The notes: a model not told the origin generated them from the sequence alone. DNA of 64,000 nucleotides from Clostridium yunnanense (GCF_016595795.1 NZ_JAENHN010000037.1:248001-312000); one strand, 5' to 3'. Positions 1 through 10,119 are shown, counted from the first letter of the stretch. Made by a program: numbers and translations.

Positions 1-1585
1 TTATTCTTCTATAAAAATTAAGACCATCTTCTCCTCCACTAAGAGCTATGATAGGTTCATAATCCTTAACATCTTCCATTAATGTAGGAATAACATCTTC
101 CTTAATATACGGTGGATTAGATACAATTATATCGTAAATCTTATTTTCTTTTATGGCTTCTTCTAGTAGATTACTTTTTATAAATCTACATCTTCCCCCT
201 AGGCTTAACTCACTTATATTTCTTTTAGTAACCAACTCAGGAGTATCTTCTATATCTATAAAATCTACCTTAACATTTTCTTGATTTTTTGCTATGGCAA
301 TACCTATAGCACCACTACCACAGCACAAATCACATAAGTCAATTACTTCTCCATCCTTAATTATACCCAAAACTTCATCCACTAAAACCTCCGTATCAGC
401 TCTAGGTATTAAAACACCCTTCTCAACATGTAACTCTATTCCGTAAAACTCTGCTTGTTCAAGAATATACTTTATAGGCATTTTATTTTCTCTTTTCTCA
501 ATTAGAGCGTAGAATTCTTTGCATTTTTCTTCTTCAACCAATTCTTCCCTATGAGTAATTAAATAAAGTTTATCTTTTTCTATTACTTTTCCTAAAATAA
601 GTTGACAATCCAAAACATAACTATCTATTTCCGCTGCTTTAAGCGTTTCATTACCTTTACTGAGCAGCTTACCAATAGTTTCATCATCCTTTATTCCTTC
701 AGCTGCCTTAAGCGCTCTTATAGCAACTTCAATTTGATCATCCTCTGGTTCCCTAGTAGTCAGATTCTGAAGCTTTAACCCTGGTGCTGCTATTAATTGG
801 GATAAGAAACTTTCGCTTTTTCCAATCCATCTTATAAGTTCAAAAGTTATTCCAGAAACTAAAGGTAGCAAAATCACTCTAGATAGTATTCTCTCCGGAA
901 GCGAGTTCCACCCAGTAAAAGAAAAAGCAAATATACTAACTAGCATTACTAGAAGCATAAAATTAGTACCACACCTTGGATGAAATCTTTCAAACTTCTT
1001 TACATTTTCCACAGTAAGTTCCATCTCATTTTCATAACAAAATATAGTCTTATGCTCAGCACCATGGTATTGATACAATCTATTTATGTCGTCAAGTCTT
1101 CCTATTATATACATATATCCTAAAAGTATTATTACTCTTATTACACCTTCAATCATATTGAGTCCTACTACACCTATCCCTAAATGTTTGAACAATGAAG
1201 TAATTGCAGTAGGTATAGCTACAAATAGCGCAACTGAAAATATTAAAGATATCAATAATGTAAACCCCATTATTATATCATTACTTTTCTCACCAAACTT
1301 ATCATTTATCCACTTATCAAACTTTGATGGTTCTTCCTCTTCTTCGAAAAAAGATGCAGAGTAATTAATACATTTGATACCCTCCACCATAGAATCCACA
1401 AGAGATATAAAACCTCTTACTACAGGCACACCAAGTATCTTATATCTTTTAGATACTGGTACAGTGTTTTTAAAATCAACCTCTATATTTCCATTAGGAG
1501 TTCTTATAGCTGTTGCTAAACCACTAGCCCCTCGCATCATAACTCCTTCAAGTACCGCCTGGCCTCCAACCTTAGTTTTCCTCAT
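1..1585 (-). CDS. prmC: DUF1385 / PrmC fusion protein (3' end outside window)
   Basis: Uninterrupted reading frame of 528 codons that runs off the left edge. The ATG at 1585 has an AAAGGATG ribosome site. The first ~290 residues are a DUF1385 (YqhQ-type) membrane domain: it opens with a GGQAVLEGVMMRG motif, holds an HGAEHKT motif and hydrophobic segments, and closes with TTREPEDDQIEVA. The remainder is PrmC/HemK, the methyltransferase that modifies the Gln of the GGQ motif in release factors RF1 and RF2. Its SAM-binding stretch (CCGSGAIGIAIAK) and the catalytic NPPY motif (about 103-117) are intact. Clostridia are known to carry this fusion. The function of the DUF1385 half is unknown. It lies just downstream of tdk on the same strand. 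Confidence 0.9.
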   Translation of the reverse strand, partial: MRKTKVGGQAVLEGVMMRGASGLATAIRTPNGNIEVDFKNTVPVSKRYKILGVPVVRGFISLVDSMVEGIKCINYSASFFEEEEEPSKFDKWINDKFGEKSNDIIMGFTLLISLIFSVALFVAIPTAITSLFKHLGIGVVGLNMIEGVIRVIILLGYMYIIGRLDDINRLYQYHGAEHKTIFCYENEMELTVENVKKFERFHPRCGTNFMLLVMLVSIFAFSFTGWNSLPERILSRVILLPLVSGITFELIRWIGKSESFLSQLIAAPGLKLQNLTTREPEDDQIEVAIRALKAAEGIKDDETIGKLLSKGNETLKAAEIDSYVLDCQLILGKVIEKDKLYLITHREELVEEEKCKEFYALIEKRENKMPIKYILEQAEFYGIELHVEKGVLIPRADTEVLVDEVLGIIKDGEVIDLCDLCCGSGAIGIAIAKNQENVKVDFIDIEDTPELVTKRNISELSLGGRCRFIKSNLLEEAIKENKIYDIIVSNPPYIKEDVIPTLMEDVKDYEPIIALSGGEDGLNFYRRI

Positions 1586-1619
1586 ATATACCATCCTTTT
1601 ATACTAAATATTTTTATAG

Positions 1620-2213
1620 TTATTCATTCCTTGTTTTTTTATATTTAAAATAGCAATCTCCACATAAAGACTCGTATTCTACATCATCAACATTATCTAT
1701 AGCTATTTGCTCACCTTCAAAAACAAAACGACCATTTATCTTTCTACCATTTAATATAGCTTTATTTCCACAGTTACATATGGTCTTCATCTCTTCTATA
1801 CTATGTGCAATTAATAGTAGTCTTTCACTACCTTCAAAACCATTCATTTGAAAATCAGTCCTTAAACCATAGCATATTACAGGTATATCCTTAACTACAG
1901 CAATTTCAAGTAGCTGATCTATTTGGTAGCTTTTTAGAAATTGAACTTCATCCACTAAGATGCAGTGTATTTTGCCATTTAGTTCTACCCATTGAGATAC
2001 TTTTTCAAAAATATTGTCATCTTTTTTAGCAAGTAAATCTACAGTTCTTTCTACACCTAATCTAGATACTAGCTTGTCTCCACCTTTTTTATCCGTAGAT
2101 GATTTTATAATTAAAATATTCATTCCTCTCTCTTCATAATTATATGCCACCTGCATAAGATGAGTTGACTTGCCTGAATTCATAGCACCGTATCTAAAAT
2201 ATAATTTACTCAT
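1620..2213 (-). CDS. tdk: Thymidine kinase (TK1-type)
   Basis: Phosphorylates thymidine to dTMP in the pyrimidine salvage pathway, in the cytoplasm. The 197-residue product has a P-loop near the N terminus (GAMNSGKST), a Walker-B-like VDEVQF, and Cys pairs CNC and CGDC that form the structural zinc site of class II thymidine kinases. I place the start at 2213 because a GGAG ribosome site lies 9 bases upstream; the frame could extend to 2240, but that would add residues absent from the family. It lies 34 bases upstream of the DUF1385-PrmC gene and is probably cotranscribed with it. Confidence 0.95.
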   Translation of the reverse strand: MSKLYFRYGAMNSGKSTHLMQVAYNYEERGMNILIIKSSTDKKGGDKLVSRLGVERTVDLLAKKDDNIFEKVSQWVELNGKIHCILVDEVQFLKSYQIDQLLEIAVVKDIPVICYGLRTDFQMNGFEGSERLLLIAHSIEEMKTICNCGNKAILNGRKINGRFVFEGEQIAIDNVDDVEYESLCGDCYFKYKKTRNE

Positions 2214-2579
2214 AAAATAATCTCCTTTTTTCATCCTCAAACGTGTTTGATATGATTATATCATTATATGTATAGATGAACCACTTCATATATTAATTTT
2301 ACATTCTAAATTTATCTAAATATATTACAGTCTTAAGAACATATTATATTATATAAGGAAGCTCTACATTTCAAAGCAAACTAATTCTACCTGCATCTAT
2401 TAAAATATAGATTCATGTAGAATTAGCTTATCAATTATCAAATCTTATTTATTATCTATACTATACATAAGATTATTCTATTTTGTTTATAATTGATTGG
2501 TCAATTAGTAAAATATTCTTCATCAATCATGAAATGTCATAACTGTAGTTTAATAGACATATTTATTATTACCTCCTTA
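2214..2579. other. Intergenic region tdk/rpmE with an inverted repeat
   Basis: AT-rich divergent region. An imperfect inverted repeat spans 2382-2425 (arm TAATTCTAC...TCTAT and its complement), too far from either gene to be its terminator. At 2275-2287 the 13 bases GATGAACCACTTC match one end of the dispersed 95-bp element found at 58691. No further gene is visible. Confidence 0.4.
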
Positions 2580-2608
2580 TTGACTCACGTATTATGTCAT
2601 GCTATACT
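2580..2608 (+). promoter_or_regulatory. Sigma-A promoter of rpmE
   Basis: TTGACT (2580-2585), a 17-base spacer and TATACT (2603-2608), about 42 bases before the L31 ribosome site. Near-consensus housekeeping promoter. Confidence 0.8.
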
Positions 2609-2656
2609 TTAGTAGTTGCAAAAGCGACAGTATTTATTTCGAAAGAGGTGAACAAG

Positions 2657-2863
2657 ATGAGAGAAGGCATACATCCAGAATACCACAACGATGCTGTGGT
2701 TAAGTGCGCATGTGGAAACACATTTACAACTGGTTCAGTTAAATCAGAACTTAAAGTAGAAATATGCTCTAAATGCCACCCATTCTTCACTGGTAAACAA
2801 AAAATCATTGATGTTGGCGGTAGAGTTGATAAATTCAAGAAGAGATTTGGTCTTGAAAAGTAG
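2657..2863 (+). CDS. rpmE: 50S ribosomal protein L31 (zinc-binding type)
   Basis: Small 68-residue protein of the large ribosomal subunit. It starts [10 protein letters not shown] and has the zinc-binding cysteines KCACGN and CSKCHP, so it is the C+ (zinc) form rather than the zinc-free paralogue. The ATG at 2657 has GAAAGAGGTG immediately upstream; the longer reading frame to 2594 would run into the promoter and is not used. Monocistronic, with its own promoter and a strong terminator. Encoded opposite to rho and tdk. Confidence 0.96.
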   Translation: MREGIHPEYHNDAVVKCACGNTFTTGSVKSELKVEICSKCHPFFTGKQKIIDVGGRVDKFKKRFGLEK

Positions 2864-2869
2864 CAATCG

Positions 2870-2900
2870 TGGGAAAGATAAACTCTTTCCCATTTTTGTT
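2870..2900 (+). terminator. rpmE terminator
   Basis: TGGGAAAG / CTTTCCCA stem with a 7-base loop followed by TTTTTGTT, directly after the L31 stop codon. Confidence 0.9.
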
Positions 2901-2908
2901 TGGAATTT

Positions 2909-2959
2909 AGGCATCTTCAAAAATAGCTAGTACCTAATTAGCTATTTTTGAAGATGCCT
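2909..2959. repeat. Perfect 21-bp inverted repeat
   Basis: Arms 2909-2929 and 2939-2959 are exact complements (outer end AGGCATCTTC) around a 9-base loop. It lies just beyond the rpmE terminator and has no T-run, so it is more likely a mobile palindromic element or RNA-processing structure than a second terminator. Confidence 0.75.
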
Positions 2960-3161
2960 TATATAATTGTTAACCTTAACCAAATCAACTGATTTTTTCT
3001 CATATATTTGTTAGTTACTTAATAGTTCTAACTTCTAGATTCTGGTATAAAACGAAATTTTATATCTTTATTATGAAATAAATGTTAAAATATAAATTAA
3101 ATTAAACCTATATTCTAAAAACAATTTTTATATTATTTTATCAGCAAAGCGAGTGAGAAAC

Positions 3162-4265
3162 ATGAAGAAACTTCTTATTTTAACAGCATCTACAGGACAA
3201 GGTCATAATCAGGCGGCAGACTCTTTGGTTGAAACCTTTTCCCAGTTTGGATATGAAGTTATTAAATATGATTTTTTATATAATAGCAGTAAATTACTTA
3301 ATAATGTTCTCGTTGTAGGTTATGAACTATTTGCTACAAAGGCACCCAACCTTTACGGTACATTTTACAAAGCTACTAATATAAAATCTATGAATAACAT
3401 AATAAAAGTCTCCTTTTGGAAAACCTCAAGAAAACTACTAAAATTTATAGACGAAAACAAACCCGATCTAATAATAGGCACTCACCCCTTTACAATAAAT
3501 GTAGTATCTATGCTTAAAAAAAATCAGCTTACAGAACTGCCTTTTATTTCTGTAGTAACTGACTTTAAAGCTCATTATACTTATGTATCTGAATATGTAG
3601 ATGCTTATGTAACCGGAAGTGAGTATACAAAAAACGACTTAATTTCTCGTGGGATAAACTCTAATTTAATATTTCCCTACGGAATTCCAATAAGAAGAGA
3701 ATTCTACACTAAAAATCATGAATATGCAGAAGTAAAAGATTCTGATTATTTCAATATACTTCTTATGAGCGGTAGTATGGGACTTACAAATATATATTAT
3801 GTACTTAAGGAACTAGTGAATAATAAACATAAACTTAGGATAACAGTTGTTTGTGGAAAGAATACTAACCTGAAAAATAAACTTCTAAGTTCGTATTCGT
3901 CTCCTATTAAAGATAAAAAAATTCATATCCTTGGTTACACCAATGATATATCTGCAATAATGGATTACAGCGACATTATTATCTCAAAACCCGGTGGACT
4001 CACAGTTACAGAATCAATAGTCAAAAACTTACCACTTGTGATTCCCTTCGCAATACCTGGTCAAGAAACAGAAAACACTGAATTTCTAACCAATGAAGGT
4101 TGTGCTATATATGTGGATAATCTCAAAGACTTAAATTCTTCCTTAGACAAATTAATAGAAGGCCCTGAAGAGTTACAGACTTTAAAGAAAAACCTTTACA
4201 GACTTTCTTCAGAATTTTCATTAGAAGCTATAGTTTCGTTAGCTGATAATATACTAGAAAAATAA
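3162..4265 (+). CDS. Glycosyltransferase, MGDG synthase / UgtP family
   Basis: 367-residue glycosyltransferase family 28 enzyme. The N-terminal MGDG-synthase domain opens with LILTASTGQGHNQAA and contains the GTHPF motif. The C-terminal domain has SKPGGLTVTE, the nucleotide-sugar binding signature, and a PGQE loop. Such enzymes transfer glucose or galactose from a UDP-sugar to diacylglycerol, making membrane glycolipids that may also anchor lipoteichoic acid; exact sugar and product cannot be read from sequence. Start taken at ATG 3162, although a GTG at 3153 is in frame and no strong ribosome site decides between them. Monocistronic, convergent with rho. Confidence 0.85.
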   Translation: MKKLLILTASTGQGHNQAADSLVETFSQFGYEVIKYDFLYNSSKLLNNVLVVGYELFATKAPNLYGTFYKATNIKSMNNIIKVSFWKTSRKLLKFIDENKPDLIIGTHPFTINVVSMLKKNQLTELPFISVVTDFKAHYTYVSEYVDAYVTGSEYTKNDLISRGINSNLIFPYGIPIRREFYTKNHEYAEVKDSDYFNILLMSGSMGLTNIYYVLKELVNNKHKLRITVVCGKNTNLKNKLLSSYSSPIKDKKIHILGYTNDISAIMDYSDIIISKPGGLTVTESIVKNLPLVIPFAIPGQETENTEFLTNEGCAIYVDNLKDLNSSLDKLIEGPEELQTLKKNLYRLSSEFSLEAIVSLADNILEK

Positions 4266-4305
4266 ACAGGCTGTAAGTATCCTTACTTACAGCCTGTTTA
4301 TTTTT
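4258..4305. terminator. Bidirectional terminator between glycosyltransferase and rho
   Basis: Perfect 22-bp stem (4258-4279 and 4284-4305) with a TCCT loop. One arm ends in a T-run for each direction, so it can stop both converging transcripts. The right arm touches the rho stop codon. Confidence 0.9.
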
Positions 4306-5776
4306 ATCTTGAATTGTTATCTAAAATACTTTTATCAAACATATTTAAGAATTCTTTATTATTTTTAGTTTTTGAAAGTAACGCAATCAATTTTTCAGTT
4401 ATACTTTCAACATTACCTTCTCTATACATTACTTTTCTTATAGCATATGCTGCTTCTTTTTCATCATCATTAAGAAGTAGATCTTCTTTTCTTGTTCCAG
4501 ACTTATAGATATCAATAGCTGGGAATATTCTTCTTTCTTGAAGTTTTCTATCTAAGTGAACTTCCATATTTCCAGTTCCCTTGAATTCTTCAAAAATCAT
4601 ATCATCCATTCTACTACCTGTGTCAACAAGAGCTGTTGCAAGTATTGTAAGACTTCCACCTTCTTCTATCTTTCTCGCTGCACCGAAAAATTTCTTAGGC
4701 ATTATAAGAGCTCCTGGGTCCAATCCTCCTGAAAGAGTTCTTCCTGTTGGATTTATTGTCAAGTTATAAGCCCTAGATAACCTAGTCAAGCTATCTAGCA
4801 AAATAACTACATCCTTGCCGTGTTCAACCATTCTTTTAGCTCTATCTAAAACCAATTGAGCCACTCTAGTATGATTTATTGGTTCCTCATCAAATGTTGA
4901 GTATATTACTTCACCATGTATACTTCTTTGCATATCCGTAACTTCTTCTGGTCTCTCATCTATTAATAAAACCATCAATGTAACACTTGGATAATTTCTA
5001 GATATGTTTTGCGCTATCTTCTTAAGTAAAGTTGTTTTACCAGCCTTCGGTGGAGCAACTATTATTCCTCTTTGTCCTTTACCTATAGGCGATACAAGAT
5101 CCATAAGTCTTGATGATAAGTCCTTCTCATCATTAGTCTCTAATCTTAATCTCTCATTTGGATAAATAGGAGTCAAGTTTTCAAAGTATTTTCTTCCAAT
5201 AGCAGTTTCCGGTCTCTCTCCATTAACTCTTTCTACATATAATAAAGCCTTAAATTTTTCGCCTTCTTTTGCTTCTCTTACTTTACCTTCAATTTCATCC
5301 CCAGTTCTCAAGTTAAATCTTCTTATTTGAGATGGCGATACATATATATCTTGATCTGAAGTCAAATAATTCCTACATCTTAAGAATCCAAAATTGTTTG
5401 TCTCCATTATCTCTAATATTCCTCTAGCTGAATTAGAGGTATTGATCATTTCCTTTAATCGTTCTTTCTTTTCTTCTACTTTTTCTTCACTTACATTTTC
5501 TTGTTGCTCTTCAACCTTTTCAGTAATAGCTTTTACTTCCTCTATTCTTTCTACAGGTCTATCAACTACTTTTGCTTCTTTTTCTATATCGGTTGACTTA
5601 GGGGCAATTTTTTCTCTTAGTTCAACCCCATCTTTATTTATAACATTCGGAGAACTTTTAACTATTTCTTCAATAAGCTCACTTTTTTTCTTTTTTGAAA
5701 TATTTTTTATCCCTAAATCTTTAGCTAAATCTCTTAGCTCAGTTAAGGTTTTCTTTTCGTAAAATTCTGCTGTCAA
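4304..5776 (-). CDS. rho: Transcription termination factor Rho
   Basis: Hexameric RNA-dependent ATPase that ends transcription of untranslated RNA. The 490-residue product has an N-terminal helical region ([13 protein letters not shown]), then a Lys/Glu-rich linker of about 70 residues (roughly 45-115) typical of clostridial Rho. A cold-shock RNA-binding domain ([17 protein letters not shown]) and the RecA-like motor follow: Walker [10 protein letters not shown] (about 241-249) and Walker [12 protein letters not shown] use the TTG at 5776 because a GGAGG site lies 7 bases upstream; the in-frame ATG at 5809 precedes that site. Confidence 0.96.
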   Translation of the reverse strand: MTAEFYEKKTLTELRDLAKDLGIKNISKKKKSELIEEIVKSSPNVINKDGVELREKIAPKSTDIEKEAKVVDRPVERIEEVKAITEKVEEQQENVSEEKVEEKKERLKEMINTSNSARGILEIMETNNFGFLRCRNYLTSDQDIYVSPSQIRRFNLRTGDEIEGKVREAKEGEKFKALLYVERVNGERPETAIGRKYFENLTPIYPNERLRLETNDEKDLSSRLMDLVSPIGKGQRGIIVAPPKAGKTTLLKKIAQNISRNYPSVTLMVLLIDERPEEVTDMQRSIHGEVIYSTFDEEPINHTRVAQLVLDRAKRMVEHGKDVVILLDSLTRLSRAYNLTINPTGRTLSGGLDPGALIMPKKFFGAARKIEEGGSLTILATALVDTGSRMDDMIFEEFKGTGNMEVHLDRKLQERRIFPAIDIYKSGTRKEDLLLNDDEKEAAYAIRKVMYREGNVESITEKLIALLSKTKNNKEFLNMFDKSILDNNSR

Positions 5777-6343
5777 AATGACACCTCCATATTTTTTTAA
5801 GGGAATCAATAAAGGAAATACATAGAAATGAAAATATAAGGTTAATTATATCTAAAATCTAAAACATATAAGTCTTCCAAACTTATTAATTTGAAATTTT
5901 TGAATTGTTACATATTTGAAGTTTTTGTAATATACTAAATATCAGCCTGCAATCAATATAAATAAACATAATAATATATTAAGAGGAATATTATTAATCC
6001 ATAAATTACATTTTATCGATCTGTTATTTTGAAATTTCTTGGTTTTTATTTATTAGTACTGAAAATATTTAGAAATGACTAACAAGAAAAACTTTGGTCT
6101 TTTGAACATTTATTCTGTACTAAACACAATTTAGCTCCAGTAACATATATAATACAATTAGCATTTATATTATGCTTTATTAGAAACATATTTTCAAGTA
6201 TTTTTTTCATATATATAATTATTGAGTAATAATGATAATTTTATTCACTATTTATATACAAAATGTATAGTTTTTTAGTAAAATAAACAGTTACTTTTTG
6301 TTTACATAAGTAACTCACTTAAACTTTATATTAAAATAATTAA
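5777..6343. other. Gene-free AT-rich spacer upstream of rho
   Basis: About 570 bases between rho and the pyrG terminator. I find no reading frame with a ribosome site, no recognisable riboswitch and no strong hairpin. Confidence 0.5.
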
Positions 6344-6379
6344 GAAAAAGGTTTAACAAGAGCCCCTCTTGTTAAACCT
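6344..6379 (-). terminator. pyrG terminator
   Basis: AGGTTTAACAAGAG stem (arms 6349-6362 and 6366-6379), 3-base loop, then TTTTTC on the minus strand, just after the pyrG stop. Confidence 0.88.
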
Positions 6380-6392
6380 AAACTTAAATATA

Positions 6393-8003
6393 TTATTTAT
6401 TAGCTATAGCAGCACCTATGAAATCTTTAAATAATGGATGTGGTCTATTAGGTCTTGATTTCAATTCTGGGTGATATTGAACAGCTACAAACCAAGGATG
6501 GTCTGCTATCTCTACCACTTCTACGAGTCTTCCATCTGGAGATGTTCCAGCTATCACCATTCCCGCATCTGCTATTGAACTTCTGAACTCATTATTAAAT
6601 TCGTATCTATGTCTATGCCTTTCATATATTAGACTATCTGAATAAGCTACCTTCGAGAAAGAATTTTCTTCTAATTTACATGGATATAATCCAAGTCTCA
6701 TAGTTCCGCCAAGATCTTCTACATCTTTTTGCTCTGGCATTAAATCAATTACAGGATAACTAGTTTCCGGATCAATTTCTGATGAATTAGCTCCAGTGTA
6801 TCCAAGAACATTTCTAGCGAACTCAATAACAGCGCATTGCATACCTAAACATATACCAAGGAATGGCTTTTTGTTTTCTCTTGCCCATCTTATAGCTTCT
6901 ATTTTGCCCTCTATTCCTCTATCTCCGAAACCTCCTGGCACTAAAACACCATCAACTCCTGAAAGTAAAGCATTTACATTGTCGGCAGTAACATCAACTG
7001 CATTTATCCACTCTATTTCAACCTTAGAATCATTATGTAATCCGCCGTGATTTAAAGCTTCAACTACGGAAATATATGCATCATGAAGCTCTACATACTT
7101 ACCAACTAAAGCTATCTTAGTCACTTTAGAAATACTCTTTATTCTATCTACCATTTGAGACCATTGTGTATTATCAATATCACAACATCCTAAATTTAAC
7201 TTTTCAACAACTAATTTATCTAAACCTTCATTATGTAGCATAAGTGGCACTTCATATAAATCTTCTGCATCAAGATTTTGTATAACTGATCTTCCATCTA
7301 TATTACAGAATAAACCTATCTTATTCTTAATATCATCTGATAAAGGTTTCTCTGCTCTACAAACAATAATATCTGGTTGTATACCTATTCCTGTTAATTC
7401 TTTAACTGAGTGTTGAGTAGGTTTAGTCTTTAACTCTCCTGCTTTTCCTAGATAAGGAACTAGTGTAACATGTATAAAGCACACATTTTCTCTACCAACT
7501 TCATACTTAATTTGTCTTATAGCTTCTAAAAAAGGAAGTGATTCAATATCTCCAACAGTTCCCCCAATTTCAGTTATTACTACATCTATATCTTTTTCTT
7601 TAGCTACTCTATAAACACGATTCTTTAATTCATTAGTTATATGAGGAACTACTTGAACTGTTCCGCCTAAGTATTCACCTTTTCTTTCCTTAGAGATAAC
7701 AGACCAGTATACTTTTCCTGTAGTTACATTTGAGTTCTTAGTCAAATTTTCATCGATAAATCTTTCGTAATGACCTAAATCAAGATCTGTTTCAGCGCCA
7801 TCATCTGTTACGAAAACTTCTCCATGTTGATATGGACTCATAGTACCTGGATCCACATTTAGATATGGATCAAACTTTTGTATTGATACTTTCATTCCTC
7901 TATTCTTAAGCAATCTTCCTAAAGACGCAGCAGTGATTCCCTTACCTAAAGATGAAACTACTCCCCCTGTGACAAATACATACTTTGTGGTTCTCTTGCT
8001 CAT
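6393..8003 (-). CDS. pyrG: CTP synthase
   Basis: Makes CTP from UTP, ATP and glutamine. The 536-residue protein has the synthase domain first ([15 protein letters not shown]-loop; GGTVGDIES) and a class I glutamine amidotransferase domain after it. The catalytic Cys lies in GICLGMQC, and the His-Glu pair in YHPE near the C terminus. ATG at 8003 has an AGGAGG site; the longer frame to 8045 is not needed. I do not see the GGGC initial transcribed sequence used in the Bacillus CTP-sensing attenuation mechanism, so regulation is open. A DnaA-domain-like gene precedes it on the same strand. Confidence 0.97.
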   Translation of the reverse strand: MSKRTTKYVFVTGGVVSSLGKGITAASLGRLLKNRGMKVSIQKFDPYLNVDPGTMSPYQHGEVFVTDDGAETDLDLGHYERFIDENLTKNSNVTTGKVYWSVISKERKGEYLGGTVQVVPHITNELKNRVYRVAKEKDIDVVITEIGGTVGDIESLPFLEAIRQIKYEVGRENVCFIHVTLVPYLGKAGELKTKPTQHSVKELTGIGIQPDIIVCRAEKPLSDDIKNKIGLFCNIDGRSVIQNLDAEDLYEVPLMLHNEGLDKLVVEKLNLGCCDIDNTQWSQMVDRIKSISKVTKIALVGKYVELHDAYISVVEALNHGGLHNDSKVEIEWINAVDVTADNVNALLSGVDGVLVPGGFGDRGIEGKIEAIRWARENKKPFLGICLGMQCAVIEFARNVLGYTGANSSEIDPETSYPVIDLMPEQKDVEDLGGTMRLGLYPCKLEENSFSKVAYSDSLIYERHRHRYEFNNEFRSSIADAGMVIAGTSPDGRLVEVVEIADHPWFVAVQYHPELKSRPNRPHPLFKDFIGAAIANK

Positions 8004-8167
8004 ACTTTTTCCTCCTAAGAATCTATTTAAAAAAACTATTGACACTGTAATAATTATTTATTATAATAGTTATTACCCACCATTTAAGATGGATAATTGT
8101 TGTCTTAAACACAATGATAGTATTTTATCACATATCAGATTCTTATTCTAGTCTTTTTTTTATGTTT

Positions 8168-8455
8168 TTATAGCATTTTTTCTATTTCTTCTTCAACATA
8201 TAGATATTTATCTCTAAATTCTTTATTTATCAAAAACTTTTCTTCAGCCTTTTTCACATTATAATTAATGCTTCTAGAAGACTTAGCTCTCAATATGTTT
8301 AACAGTTCTTCTTTTTTTATGCAATCATACTTCTTCATCAATAACAAAAACATATATTTATTTTCTCTGCTTCTCAAAAAGTCTTTGTGTTCATTTATGT
8401 CAATTCCATGATACTGGCATAACAATTCAATTATTTTATAGTATCTACCATACAA
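8168..8455 (-). CDS. Small protein resembling DnaA domain IV
   Basis: 95-residue protein of unknown role. From about residue 25 it follows the layout of the C-terminal DNA-binding domain of DnaA: a basic helix with SRENKYMFLLLMKK, a helix-turn-helix region (KKEELLNILRAKSSRSINYNVKKAEE) and a closing helix with spacing like the DnaA tail. The AAA+ domain is absent. The TTG at 8455 is chosen because GAGG lies 8 bases upstream; the GTG at 8464 overlaps that ribosome site. It precedes pyrG in the same direction. The fold assignment is by eye and moderate. Confidence 0.55.
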   Translation of the reverse strand: MYGRYYKIIELLCQYHGIDINEHKDFLRSRENKYMFLLLMKKYDCIKKEELLNILRAKSSRSINYNVKKAEEKFLINKEFRDKYLYVEEEIEKML

Positions 8456-8839
8456 CTTCCTCACCTCTACTTATATTGTAATTATTGCCAATTGATTTGC
8501 TGATTAAACTCCTTCTCACTAAATTTATATTTTTATATTATGAGGATTTGCACTAATACATATAACATAATTAGTTTGTTATCTTAACAGTGAATATTTA
8601 CAATCTCACTTATAAAGTTTATGTTTTCCACTGTATATTCAAAGAAGATTGTAACCACACTGAAATATATAGGTTTAATCGGTATAAAGCTAAATCTTTT
8701 CTTTGCGCTAAAAAAGATTTAGAATTTGTTATAGACAATTCCTTTAGTAAAGAATCGCAAATAACAAACACCAAACCTTTCCATAAGTTTTTCTCTATTT
8801 TTTTAATAAACAGTGTAAAAACAGCCGATCTGTTATATC
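8456..8839. other. Intergenic region with a dispersed repeat copy
   Basis: A stretch at about 8660-8716 (GAAATATATAGGTTTAATC..., ending in an A-run) is closely similar to 15175-15233. A 109-codon open frame on the plus strand at 8590 has no ribosome site and overlaps the DUF1934 gene, so I do not count it. Confidence 0.45.
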
Positions 8840-9262
8840 TTAGTTTTTTGTCTTTATATTTATTTTCAGTTGAGTATTATTGCTTTCTTGACCACTTACA
8901 CTTAAATCATAATCAATAAATACATCTCCACCATACTCATCTATGTCTATCTTCAACTCTTTAGTATCTATTTTAAGTTCTAACATTCCATAAGGAGTAT
9001 TATAAAGACTTACTGAACTACTATCTTTTTGAAAGTTCATCTTAGTTGCAGTAGTACCTTCCCTCTCAAGAATCAACTCATTCGAAGTTATAGAGATCTT
9101 AGTCTTTGTTCCTTCCATACCAGATATTTCCGTTTCATCATATACTGCTTCATATCCATCTTCTTTAATTAAAAACTCCCCTGGAGTTACCACTTCAATA
9201 AGATCTTCTTTATCAGCTGGCACTTGATTACTTGCTATTGAAATTATTGCCTTCTTCTTCAT
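8840..9262 (-). CDS. DUF1934 family protein (YwiB-like)
   Basis: 140-residue protein with no signal peptide or membrane segment. It is rich in short beta strands and has the family features ISGMEGTKTKI and YNTPYGMLEL. DUF1934 proteins are predicted calycin-like beta barrels of unknown ligand. The ATG has an AGGAGG site 5 bases upstream. It lies after spoIIR on the same strand but beyond a terminator, so probably has its own promoter. Confidence 0.8.
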   Translation of the reverse strand: MKKKAIISIASNQVPADKEDLIEVVTPGEFLIKEDGYEAVYDETEISGMEGTKTKISITSNELILEREGTTATKMNFQKDSSSVSLYNTPYGMLELKIDTKELKIDIDEYGGDVFIDYDLSVSGQESNNTQLKINIKTKN

Positions 9263-9379
9263 CTTTTCCTCCTAGCCTACACACGCTTTTTTGCATTGTA
9301 AGCATATTAATTACAACTATATAATAGTTTAATAATTTTAATGCCTTTATTCAAGTATTAAATAAAATATTTATTTATA

Positions 9380-9433
9380 AAAAATTTTAAGGTTCTATTT
9401 CGAAACAAATTAATCGTTAGAAACAGAACCTTA
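9380..9433 (-). terminator. spoIIR terminator
   Basis: 13-bp stem with one mismatch (AAGGTTCT... at 9390-9402 and 9421-9433), 18-base loop, then AAAATTTTTT on the minus strand. Six bases after the spoIIR stop. Confidence 0.8.
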
Positions 9434-9438
9434 TTACG

Positions 9439-10119
9439 CTATATTTTTTTTACAATATCATCAAAGATTTCTTTTATTTTAAATTTGAATTCTACCTTAT
9501 CCTTAGAGCTATCTTTCCCTACTTTACTTTGATTATCCACTTCGTCATACTCTTTGTCTGATAAAACTCTTTTCATTTGCTTTTCAGTTTCATCATAGGA
9601 CACTTGTCCCTTTGTTATATCAATAAAGCATATAGGTGGAAACATAACACACCACCAATTTTGTCCTTTCCCAGATCCAATTATAACTCTATAAGCTTCA
9701 TAATTGCCTTGAGGCAGTGTTATATTACCATAAGTTTTTACCGGGAAATTTTCATGATCTAAGGTGCTATTTACCGAATAACTATAACCATTATCCTTTA
9801 TTACTTTACTTGCTATCTTCTTGATTTGATCATCGTTTTCCTTTAATATCTTCCTTGATTCATCTATTGATTTTGAGTCTTTTAACTTTGGAGTTATATA
9901 TTTTAGTATCTCATCTCTTACCTTAAGCTTTAATTCTTGATCCTTTTTATCATCACTATTTGCTATTACGTGAAATCTTATTAATTTATCTTTTATTTCA
10001 TCACTTACGGAACTTCCATCTTCCTGTCCATATACCGTTATCTTATTTAAAGTATTATAGGAAAATATACCTATAGTTAATGAGAATATAATAGTTACAA
10101 TAAATAATATTTTTTTCAT
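9439..10119 (-). CDS. spoIIR: Stage II sporulation protein R
   Basis: Forespore-made signalling protein that crosses to the intermembrane space and triggers SpoIIGA to process pro-sigma-E in the mother cell. The 226-residue product has an N-terminal hydrophobic signal (about 4-21) and the conserved family core: KLIRFHVIANSD, then EAYRVIIGSGKGQNWWCVMFPPICF around residue 150, and a charged C-terminal tail. The promoter upstream matches the sigma-F consensus. It sits immediately downstream of ispE, on the same strand but with that separate promoter. Confidence 0.95.
   Translation of the reverse strand: MKKILFIVTIIFSLTIGIFSYNTLNKITVYGQEDGSSVSDEIKDKLIRFHVIANSDDKKDQELKLKVRDEILKYITPKLKDSKSIDESRKILKENDDQIKKIASKVIKDNGYSYSVNSTLDHENFPVKTYGNITLPQGNYEAYRVIIGSGKGQNWWCVMFPPICFIDITKGQVSYDETEKQMKRVLSDKEYDEVDNQSKVGKDSSKDKVEFKFKIKEIFDDIVKKI

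Noticed and set aside
2541-2577. Minus-strand GGAGG followed by a seven-codon frame near the rpmE promoter
   Set aside because: Too short to judge and no conserved context; likely chance.
4314-5762. Plus-strand frames within rho (and similar frames opposite other long genes)
   Set aside because: Antisense shadows without ribosome sites; the minus-strand genes are certain.
7981-8160. Nucleotide-sensing attenuator for pyrG
   Set aside because: The upstream region lacks the initial G-run and terminator hairpin expected for that mechanism.
8590-8919. 109-codon plus-strand reading frame
   Set aside because: No ribosome site, overlaps the convincing DUF1934 gene, and covers a dispersed repeat; composition looks like random AT-rich sequence.
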